From Scolanthus callimorphus (taxonomy: Eukaryota > Cnidaria > Anthozoa > Actiniaria > Edwardsiidae): DNA of 64,000 nucleotides. The first letter of the stretch is position 1. Every line of letters starts with the position of its first letter. The stretch lies in the NCBI GenBank assembly GCA_033964015.1, contig CM066923.1, forward strand, positions 3,768,978-3,832,977. The letters are read 5' to 3'. Position numbers and translations under genes: made by a program. Positions 24,201-36,200 of this stretch are shown here, in pieces. The notes under the pieces were generated by a model. It ran no database searches. It saw only the letters and a list, made by a program, of their open reading frames with translations, and was not told the DNA's origin.

Positions 24201-27200
24201 AAATTATTATTATTATTATTATTATTTATTAAAACCAACGTTTACCCAGTTTAAGGCGTGTATAGCGGATACATATTGAGATGAATGATAGCTGACTGTA
24301 CACGTCTGAACCGTTGTAAACAATGATTACAAACACAAGTTGACTTCTAATAGAGCCTCATCAAGCTATAAATTATGCTGATATTTCTTAGACTGGACAC
24401 CTGTTTTTAAAACCAACGTTTACCCAGTTTAAGGCGTGTATAGCGGATACATATTGAGATGAATGATAGCTGACTGTACCCGGTGTACACGTCTGAACCG
24501 TTGTAAACAATGATTACAAACACAAGTTGACTTCTAATAGAGCCTCATCGAGCTATAAATTATGCTGATATTTCTTAGACTGGACACCTGTTTTTAAAAC
24601 CAACGTTTACCCAGTTTAAGGCGTGTATAGCGGATACATATTGAGATGAATGATAGCTGACTGTACCCGGTGTACACGTCTGAACCGTTGTAAACAATGA
24701 TTACAAACACAAGTTGACTAATAGAGCCTCATCGAGCTATAAATTATGCTGATATTTCTTAGACTGGACACCTGTTTTTAAAAAGCGGATACATATTGAG
24801 ATGAATGATAGCTGACTGTACCCGGTGTTCACGTCTAAACCGTTGTAAACAATGATTACAATGAAACTTCAACGGGATTCGAGTCTTTGAATATGCATTA
24901 ATTATTTTTGAAGGGGTGTTTGTTTGAGCTGAGCCTTAATAGGTCAATACAAAATCAGTTAACTTGGTTTACTAAGCGTTGTTTAAAGCGTTTAGAACGT
25001 ACATGGCGGGTACAAATGATCGTCACATGTCCAAATATCCATCTGATGTACTATTAAATGAAAGGGGTCAGTTTGAAAATTGCAGCTTGAAAAGCTAATT
25101 TTTCCCGCGATTAATGATTTAGGGATATCTAGGTATTCTTTGTTCATGTTTATAAAGCCTCCTAACACCCTGATATTGTAATAGCTCTTTGTTCACTTTT
25201 TCAGAGAAATCCTTTTGTGCGTGTGCAGTCACGGTTGCAAGGACCAAATCAAACGATCTGAGCGCAAAACAAGCGATTACCCTTTGAAGTTCGCCGGACT
25301 CCTTAATCATTCCACTCGATTAACTATATGACTAAAATATCTATGTCCGTTCCTTTCATCCCATGTCAAAACGGAACAATGTCGACAATTGCTGTCCATA
25401 TACCATGACCGGCTAAAAAGCAGCAACGACAACATACAGTCGTTCCTCTTAAAGGAATGCATCATGAATATTAAGCAGTTTAACCTCATAAAAAGGGGTC
25501 CTGCAGGAGGCAGGACCATTCTACGCCAAAGTTCGGAGGGCGAGGATCATGAAGCCTTCGTCGCAGCTAAACAGCAAGGCTATTCGTGACGCCCTAGAAT
25601 GCAATGTGGTTGGAATAATCAACAAACAATGTTCGATGGTCTCTTTCAAGTGTGTTTGGAGGGTGGAACAGAGTGAAATAATGAAGTAAGTTTTTTTTAA
25701 AGAAACATCCCCGAGTCCGAGAGCACATCATAATTACCGATTTTTGTTTCCTTTTTTTTTTTCATCAGGGCTTGGCGCTGGATTTGTGATAAAAGAAGCG
25801 AATGTGACGACAAACTAGCAGATGTAAAAGATGTTGTCTTCTTTTTCTCCGCAATTAGCTTATCGAAACGGCAACAGAAGAATTCATCTAGTAACGACCA
25901 GACAGCCGAAGAGACAGATCTCGTTTTGTCTCAGTTATCTACACCCGGAAAGCAAATATACCCGGCTATCTTACTGGGTAGCGTGTAAAACATCTAACGG
26001 GGCACCGATCAATCCACTCGTCATCCGACAGGCTATGCGCAGTTGTGATATACATAAGAAGTATACATAACCCCAATCCGCAAGGGCAAGAGAAAAACGG
26101 ACCACAACCCTAAGTTTGACCAACTATGTCAAGCAGTAAAGGACCATAGCAACGGCTGCATGCAGGAGCTGGTCGCCAAATTGTTGCAACAAGCTCAATA
26201 CTGACGTACGATGGCTTCCTAAAGGATCTGCCGACGCCACCTCGTTCGTGCCCGCGCTTGGATCGCCCACCCAAGACCCCCACCGTCAGCCAACGCCCGA
26301 TCAGGATTACTCGTTGTCCTTTCACCCAACCCGTTCCCGCTAGAAAACGCCCAAGAAAACGCCCAAAGAGCATTGATGGTCAAGCGGAAATTACAAAGTT
26401 TTTCAAGAAATCCTAAATGTAAAATGATGTAAGGAGTGCTTCCCGTCATGAAAAAAAGGACAATTTGTGTATAGTTATTGAAACACAAGCCAATTGCTAT
26501 AGAATGTCTAAGAGTAAATGCTGTTTGTTTGTTTGTTTGTACACGTTTACTCGAATTATTTGTTCACAGCAGGTGATCGATTTCACAAATATTAAAGGAA
26601 AGCAAGTAGCTTACATCATTGTTGTGTTTTAATGTAGTTTTAATGCCCATGTCGTAGTTCCGTTTGGATAGAGAGAGTAAAACATATACTCGATTCAAAG
26701 TCCAATCATCTCATAATATTCCAAGGGTCTCCAATTGACCGATTCTAACACGTGAAGTTCTTGTTCGATAATGTCCTCCCTCGGCACAGGCGTAGAAATG
26801 ATGTCCATAAATAGGTTATTCCTGGCCATATCGCTGTCTTCCAGCTTTACGGCTATGAAAAGGCATGCCAAGATGAGCTCCCTTAAAGTTGACTTTTTCC
26901 TGTTAGTAGTTCTGTTCAAATGCCTCCAAAGCAGACTTTCCGCCAGCATAGCAGTAGATTTTGGAAAGTTCGGGGCGCACATTCCTTGCAAAAATTCTCC
27001 CGCAAATTTCAAATCCTTCAGAGATAGCTCGGGGTGTTTATCTACAATGATATCCATCTTTAGTGGTCGAGGTTCAACGGGTAAGAGACCTGCCTTGAAA
27101 TGTCTGCGCGCTTAATAGCGACTCGTCGCCTTCCCAGAATACTTTGCGCAATCACATAAAGAATGACCGTAGTTCCCAGGCCTTTATTCGACATTTCACT

Positions 27201-30200
27201 TCTATACTAGAGCGCTTTCTCGTTTGATTGGTTCATTCCAGTTCTATAGTAGCAGTAAGTTTTTAGCTAGCGCTTTTCCCTGCAAAACTTGGCCCCCGCG
27301 CGTTTCTTCAGAGAGTCAGAAGATCTTCCTTTCTGGAAATGAAATTCGGAATCCCTTAGAATGGCTGTCCACTGACCATAGCCGTACCTTTTGAGACCGG
27401 CTTTGAGATACTTGTCCTCGTCCTGGGTGAACAACATGGCCTTTTTTCTATTGCATGTACGATCGATGTTGGCCACTTTGAAAGTGCGCTGGCGTGTGAG
27501 TCTTGGCATTTTAATGAAATTGCACTCGCGTTCTACTTGCAACGCCTCCTCTGCACTTTCGACTTCTTCTGTAGAACCGCTGGACAGATTGTGCACCTCC
27601 TGTTCTTGAGAGGAGGCCGACGAGATGTCCGACAGTCTTGAAATCACATCTTGTTCCAGCTTTGTCCCCTTGTCGCCATGTAGTTTATCCAAGCATTGGC
27701 GCGCCTTCGTTGCGACCTCCCGAGATCTTTGCTTTTGATAATGCACTCTTGCTACAACCGAGCTGTGTTTTTGATCTTCTGAAACTGCGTCTTGCTCTCT
27801 TGCGCTAAGCTGGTTGGAACTTGCAGTCTCGACGATCTGTCGATAGCGCGTCGGATGAACGTACTTTCCAATGGCATCGAAAACCAATTTGCTCATGAGC
27901 TCGCCGAGCTTGTTGTGCTGCCCCCCGTTTCTCGTCACTAGCACGTAATCGCAAGCTGGTTTCTGCAGAGGGCGAATATGATTGATATATCCATCCAAAA
28001 CTCTCATGTTAGTGTCGGTCAAAGAAGCGAATCAAATCCGTATTTCCCTGCAGTTTTGAACATTTTCTGGTCAACGAATCCCCCGTTTGTTTTCGCTGTG
28101 CGAACCATGTCAACGGTGAGGTACTGGTACGTCATGGGTCGGGATCCTTTTACCTTGATGAACAAGTAGACGGCTAGAAATTTTGTGGCAAACGTTAAAT
28201 CCCCCGAGCAAACACTACCTGGTTTGTCCCTGCATTTCTTGAGCACTTCCTCATATCGAGGAAGGTAGTGAGAGACAACTTCCAGTAGTTCGTCGAGCGA
28301 TGCCCAGTGACCCTTGGCTTCTAAAACATCGATGTCAAGATCACTGGTCCACTGCAATCTCATCATCTTCGACACTGTTCTTCGAACTCTTTTCAGGTAC
28401 GTCTCGGTGACTGACAAACCTCTCGCCACTGTTTCCGACAACCCCTCGCTTACTTTTCGGAATTGCACTAGCTCCCCAATAGCGTCCAGGTATCCTAAAC
28501 GTCCAGCATGTCCAAGGCTCTACGTGTCCTGCATCGTATCAGCAAATTTAAAGAGAAGGTTAGGAGAGCATAAGCTATAGTCGACATTTTTCCAAGTCAG
28601 TTCGTCTTCGTCATCACAACAAAATCTGAGAAACTTAAGGCATTTGCTGACAGTTTGTTGAGCTTTTCGATCGCTCTTGCACCCCCCGCCACTCCCAGTG
28701 AGCCAAGAAAGGAATTCTTTAGCAATTGCACCTGATGCTTCAAAGGTTGGAATCGATTTGCTTGCGCTGGTGGATTCGGATTTCTTTGCGCTTTCATTAC
28801 AGTCGTGAACTTGACTAGCCTCAATTTCTGAATTGCTTGGTTTATGATCAAAATAGAAGAACCAACCGTGCTTTCTAGTTACGTGTTTCCTGCAGCCTCT
28901 TGAGTCCCAAATCCATCGTGATCGCACGCCTGCACTGGGCAGGGAAAAAGTCCATCAGATTCATCTTTCTCCAAGTGAAGTCTTTTCGGTTTGGGCAAAG
29001 CATTTGCAATTTTAGCCCATTCAACTTGCTTCAATTTTTTACTCGACATCTTTCTTGGGCGGAGATTAGGCGAGAAATGAACATATACCTACCTGACAGT
29101 TGTTTGTATACGATCCGTGTCCCTAGAGTACGAAAACCCTTATTGGCCAATAGCAAGGCAAATAAAGTGAGCGTGTTCAAGCTTGCCCTGAACATGTTGT
29201 AGCCCCTTTGGGAACTTAACTGTATCTTGTCCAATAAAAAGACGAAGACGCGCATAATCAAATGAGCGTGCACAAACTTGCCCTAACATGTTTAGGCGGA
29301 GTTCTTGCTCAAACCTGCTTAAACCGATCCGATCCTATCCTATCTTACGTCAGTTATTGTGGTCTTTATTTTAAAACATTACCCATCGCTTTAAAGTATA
29401 AGGAACACTGTGTTCCTAAATATGCATCAAGGGAACAAAGCGTTCCTTTTAGATTCGGAACGCTTTGTTCCCAAGATCCATATCTAGGACCAACACGTTC
29501 CTTTAGTGAAAAGGACCGATGTGGATCATAGGAACTCTTTGTTCTTAATAGTTTTGCAGTGGAACAAAATGTTCCTATTGCTAAAGGAACAATATGATCC
29601 CGTTTGCTCATATGGGAACAAAGTCTTGCCTTTTTTAGGGCCACCTTGTTCCTAATTCCTGTTTAATTGGGAATAGCACGTTCCCTATTTTCACGCAAAG
29701 GAACTTCACATTCCCCTTTTGTTAGGTCCAATTTGGTCATGGGAACAGAATTCCTGTTTAATTGGGAACAGCACGTTCCCTATTTTCACACAAAGGAACT
29801 TCACATTCCCCTTTTGTTAGGTCCAATTTGGTCATGGGAACAGAATTCCTGTTTAATTGGGAACAGCACGTTCCCTATTTTCACACAAAGGAACTTCACA
29901 TTCCCCTTTTGTTAGGTCCAATTTGGTCATGGGAACAGAATTCCTGTTTAATTGGGAACAGCACGTTCCCTATTTTCACACAAAGGAACTTCACATTCCC
30001 CTTTTGTTAGGTCCAATTTGGTCATTGGAACAGAATGTTCCTAATTGGGAGTGCGTTCAGGAACAAAGAGTTCCTGATTGAGCTTGTCAAACTCGGTAAA
30101 TGGGAACAGGTGTTCCCAAATACCTCAAAGGAGAACCAAACATCGAGATAGGAACTTAGCAGTTCGGAACTGTTGGTTCCTTAGCGTAGTGAAAAGGAAC

Positions 30201-33200
30201 AATGGTTCACATTTGATTACATTATTGGGAACAAAACGTTCCCTTTTTTCAAAAAGGAACGTCATGATTAGGAACGTGAATTCCTAATTGTATATAAAAG
30301 GCCCAGCTTATTTCTATGTTTAGGAACAATGCGTTCCTTTGTTATTACAAAGGACCGTTTGGTTCCTAATCAGTGATACTTTTGTTCCGGTGAACGCAAA
30401 ATGTGTTCCTATTCGTGGGCATAGGGCTGTTCTTATATTTAAGAAAAGGAACAATTGTTTGGTTCCTAATTTGATTATAGGAACAAAGGAACAAAAATAG
30501 AGGAACGGACCCCTTTCAATTGACTGATTGTAGCACTCGTGCAACTCGGTTTTTATCCAAAAAAACGATCAAGTTATCTGCCCTGGAAGCTAACCTAGTT
30601 TTAGTCCAAGTTTTACAGCAAACTTCAAAGCAAGTAAGCAGAATTTCGGGTTTCTCTCATTTTGGGAAACGTAAGGGAGGCAAGAGAAAGAGAAAAGGCA
30701 TTCCTTCTCAATTAGTGCTGCACAACAAAACGATACCTTAGCAGTTGAGTTTTACTAAAATATACAAAAAACAGGTCACCACACCATTGATAATGTGCTC
30801 TACACGGGGTGGCTATTTTCTAGTATGGGTTGTTTGGCGGGTACTTACAGTTTGTGACACATTCACCATTCACTAGGACCTCTCCTTTCATACATTCGCA
30901 CGAGATATAACCTATACTGGCTGGCTATTTTCTAGTATGGGTTGTTTGGCGGGTACTTACAGTTTGTGACACATTCACCATTCACTAGGACCTCTCCTTT
31001 CATACATTCGCACGAGATATAACCTATACTGGGTAGCTATTTTCTAGTATGGGTTGTTTGGTGGGTACTTACAGTTTGTGACACATTCACCATTCACTAG
31101 GACCTCTCCTTTCATACATTCGCACCAGATGCGGCCTGAAGGCGCGGTTACCGTGTGCATGTTATCTGCGCATGCGCACTTGTAGCTGCCTGGTGTCGCT
31201 AGACACAGGAAATTACATGGCGACCAAACCGAGCATGAGTTGTTCCCTGAAAATTATAAAAAGACATTACGCTTACTAGCTTGCATGAACGATTTGATAC
31301 GTGTAATTTGACCCAGACTGGTTGGGATACCTGTGTAGTCTGAACCTTGAGTGATTTAAAACACAAATGGGAAGCATGTGTGATTTGAACAACTATAATC
31401 GATATCAGCGTGGTTTGACCCAGACTGGTGGGATACCTGTGCCATTTGGCCCACACTAATGGGATACCTGTGCCATTTCACCCAGCCAAATGGGATACCT
31501 GTGCTATTTGACCCACACTTATGGGATACCTGTGCCATTCAGCCCACCCAATGGATGCCTGTGCCATTTGACCCACACTAATGGGATACCTGTGCCATTT
31601 GACCCAAACTAATGGGATACCTGTCTGAGCATCCTGGTGGAACACTTTGAGGTCCATCACCCCCGCCAGGTTGCCCTTGACGATCGTCCTCTGACTGCCA
31701 TCGCGTTTGGAAGCGCGCTGTATCGACCGTGTAGACCAGTCATCCCAGTACATGTACTGACGGAATACTGCAATGGCGTAGGGATGAGGAATGCCGATTC
31801 TAGTCACAACCTGACAACGATAAAGTCATGATGAAAATCATAATCTTCGTGACGTGGAAACAACAAGCAGAAGGTATATTTTGGAGTCATTTTCAAAGTA
31901 TCTATCTGGGAAAAATGCACTAAATTAGCTGCACTTTCTCTCTGTACATTTCATCAACTTCACTGAGATATCTGTCCTCTGCCGCCATCGCCCCTAAGTG
32001 ATTAGATTATAATATTTTGTTGAAGAGTATATCAATGAATAGTGAACATGGGCATGTGGCTTGTAGGTGATCTGATTGTCAAATCCAGCAAATCACAGAA
32101 CAACATTTTAGTGAAGTTCATCAGACGCCGGGAGAGAGGTGTAGAGACTTGTGTAGTGGACTCTATCGATCGCAGCGACTGAGAATAGAGCTTTAAGTAC
32201 GAGGTCACCTCAGAAACGAGTTACATGGACGTGTTCGCATCCATATGCTAGTATTAGCTGGACTCAGGACACAAATCGCAAGGCGCGTTTCTGTACTAGA
32301 CTCGAATATTTGTGGCGCGCATCCACTAAGGTTCACAGCATCGCCCTGACCTGTCTATTTGAGCCATCCAGGTCGCTTCTCTCGATCTTATCAAGCCCCG
32401 CATCGGTCCAGTAGATTTTCCGGTCACGCAAGTCTATGGTGATACCGTTTGGCCAGCGCAAGTTGGACGTGATGATATTCTGCCGGCCGTCACCAGACAT
32501 GTAGGCACGGGTGATACGAGCATTGTTAGTAGCCCAGTCCGTCCAGTACATGTACCTGAGACAGCAAATAAAAGTTTATCCAGATCGAGCTGTCTCCACA
32601 ACTTTCACTTTGCTAAAGGCTAGTTTACACTGGTGCAATTCGGCGCAATCTGTCGCGATTGTCGCAGAGATGTTTGAAACTCTTTGCAACTTGATGCGAT
32701 TTGAAGAAAAGAGAGCACAGAAACCGTACCTGATTTGCATCTCGTTTACACAAGAGAGTTGGAATTGCAACTCGCGCGAGAAAAAATCGCCGCGACAAAT
32801 GCCGTGTAAACCGGCCTTAAAACTCTCCATTACTCACCCTCTGACGGGATCGAGCACCAAAGCTCTTGGTCTATCGAGTCTATCAGTGAACAACACCTTC
32901 CGATAGTGCCCATCCTTGCGTGACACCTCGATCTTCTTTGAGCCGGCGTCCACCCAGTAGATGTTGTTTCCCAGCCAATCGACGGCCAGACCTTCTACTT
33001 GTTGCGTGATGCCGTGAAGGACTTGGGTGATTCCTGGGAGGTACGAGAATAAAGCCTGGTTCACACTAACGACATAACAACATAAGCACGACGTCACGCG
33101 AACAAAATATTGCGTGACAAGAATACAGTTAAGCCTGGTTCACACTAACGACATAACAACATAAGCATGACGTCACGCCAGCAAAATATTGCGTGACGAG

Positions 33201-36200
33201 AATACAGTTAAGCCTGGTTCACACTAACGACATAACAACATAAGCATGACGTCACGCCAACAAAATATTGCGTGACGAGAATACAGTTAAGCCTGGTTCA
33301 CACTAACGACATAACAACATAAGCATGACGTCACGCCAACAAAATATTGCGTGACGAGAATACAGTTAAGCCTGGTTCACACTAACGACATAACAACATA
33401 AGCACGACGTCACGCCAACAAAATATTGCGTGACGAGAATACAGTTAAGCCTGGTTCACACTAACGACATAACAACATAAGCACGTCACGCCAACAAAAT
33501 ATTGCGTGACGAGAATACAGTTAAGCCTGGTTCACACTAACGACATAACAACATAAGCATGACGTCACGCCAACAAAATATTGCGTGACGAGAATACAGT
33601 TAAGCCTGGTTCACACTAACGACATAACAACATAAGCACGACGTCACGCGAACAAAATATTGCGTGACGAGAATACAGTTAAGCCTGGTTCACACTAACG
33701 ACATAACAACATAAGCACGACGTCACGCGAACAAAATATTGCGTGACGAGAATACAGTTAAGCCTGGTTCACACTAACGACATAACAACATAAGTATGAC
33801 GTCACGCGAACAAAATGTTGCGTGACGAGAATACAATTAAGCTACGGCTAAACTAGGACACATGTAGCGCGCAACATTTGTGTGTCCTGCATGTTTCCCC
33901 GAGTGGCTAAACTAGGAAACATCGCACGCGTGTCTCGGACACATCAAATGTTTCTTGTCTTACGAAGAAACATTTCTTTGTGTCCCGGCTACAAAAGTCT
34001 CGCGTGGCTAAACTGGGAAACATAGAGGAAACATGTGTCCGGCTACAATGTTGCGCGCTACATGTGTCTTAGTTTAGCCAGGGCTTTAAGCCTGATTCAC
34101 ACTATAGACGTAACAACATAAGCATGACGTCTTGCGAACAAAATTCTCCCATTAAATTTCCGTTCCCAGAGGCTCGCGGTCATGCTGACTGTTGGAGGCT
34201 CTGGGCGCAGACGAAACCGGAAGTCTTAGAATCTAGGACATCCGGTATTGTCGGTTTGGCAAATTTGAAAATGGCGAGCGGGAATATTGGCCAATCAGAA
34301 TCGCCCTACGATTGTCTGCCGTCAGTAGGCTCTGGGAACGAGAATGCTCCCATTCGAAAGCGAAATTTTACTTAAACTAGAAATTTCTGCAAAAAAGTGA
34401 AATGCTCGGAACAGAGAGTATATCGCAAAAGAATATGAGTGAAAAAAATTGTATAATTGTGGTTTAATGATTTTAAAATTCATATAACAACTTCTGTAAA
34501 TCTTAAAGAACAATATAACAGCTTCGTTTTCATAGAAAGATTTTCATCAATCCATGAAACAACATGATGGGCGTTTCCTAGCAGTAGGTCTTACAGAGGT
34601 GTATTGATGATAATGATAATCCTTATTTCAATAATGTGATAATACGAGCTGCTCTATTTCGTAGTGCATGTAGTTTTGCCGACAAAACAACCCCAATTGA
34701 ATCCCGCACGGATGAGCAATATTAAAAATACGGCTCAACTAATGCATTATACATCCATTTTAACGTCGGCAAATCAACAAATTCAGGTATGCTTCTTATA
34801 GCTTTGAGAGCACCCAAAAAATGTATTCAAATACCTGATCCGTTGAGGAACGAGCGCTGTATGGTATCGGCCGTGATGTCCGCCCAGTACACGCAGTTCT
34901 CTTTGTAGTCGTAATCCAGTGCGATGGCGTTTCTCAGGCCTGTCAGTGGTAGCGTCGACTCCACATTATCGCCAATGGTAATTCGCTTGATGGCAGTACG
35001 TTGTGCATAGAGGAGGAACTCGGGTAGGGCTGAAGAAGAGTGCATTTTTTGAGTGAAAATGCTATAAAATTTGACCTTCGAAATTTAAACGTTTCATAAC
35101 TTTTTAACAAAAACAAAAGTTAAAATAAAGCGGACACGGTTTTTGAGAAAAACCTTACAGTAAGAATAAGAACAGTGTGTTACTTGGGAGTCAGGTTCCA
35201 GCAGTTCGACGGCGTTAACTCGTTGAAATGGCACACCAAAATATTTAATCAATCCTTAAAAAAATATATTTATTAATAAGTTTCTTTTTGCTATAGCCCG
35301 CTAGTCCATTCTATAAACTTTCCAACGATATATAGGTTGACTTGTTTTGGTTAAACTAAGGACGTGTATGACTGTTTTTCCAGGTTCCAAGGTTCTCAGT
35401 ACCCACTCACTGACATAGGGCTGAACACTCACATGGTACGGGACACGACACTTGTGATGGTCCATACACATCCTCATCTCCGCCTGAACATGTGTCACCA
35501 GACACTTTGCGGTATCTGTTGAACGAAAAAAAAAACGCCAATCGGAAATATTAAAAAATCAATAAAATATTCACGGCGCGCGCAAAACACATTTTTCTTT
35601 CGCTACTGTTCCCTTGGATAATGGATCTTTTTGCTGAAATGTAGTTGACTTCTGCCTTGAGTGGACAATGATGATGATATTGATGGGTCTCACAGAGCCC
35701 AAAGTATGTAGTATGGTGCGCAGCCTGACTCACCCCTTTGTTCTGGAGTAGAAGGTACCAGGGGGGCAGTTGGAGGGGATCAGGGTTGGAGAGATTCCAC
35801 TCGATGGATCAACTACACATCTTGAACCAAACGATAACTGATAACCAGCATCACTGGGAAAGAAGAAAGATTAAAATATATTCTTTAGAACGTTCTTAAT
35901 TGCTATTACACTAGCCTGCTTGCAGGCGGTACTGAGTGTTTTTATCGCGGAAAACCCGGTCCGTTCGATGATCGGGCGCCATCTTGGATTTTTGCGCCCC
36001 CGGGACCGCGCGCCTCAAAATTCCAAGATGGCGCCCGATCATCGAACGGACCGGGTTTTTCGCGATAAAAACACTCAGTACCGCCTGCAAGCAGGCTACT
36101 ATTACACACACGGAGTTTCCAGGAATTAGCTCACCCTCGTCCTCCATTAAGTATTTCTTACAAATTTCTCCACCAAAAGAGCACCCCGTACATTCTCGCT

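Noticed and set aside
23060..24870. Terminal repeats of the recombinase element
   Set aside because: Neither satellite is matched on the other side (29.4-30.5 kb), so I cannot call them element ends.
25119..25310. 63-codon minus-strand ORF as a gene
   Set aside because: No recognisable motif, short, and no splice support; left unannotated.
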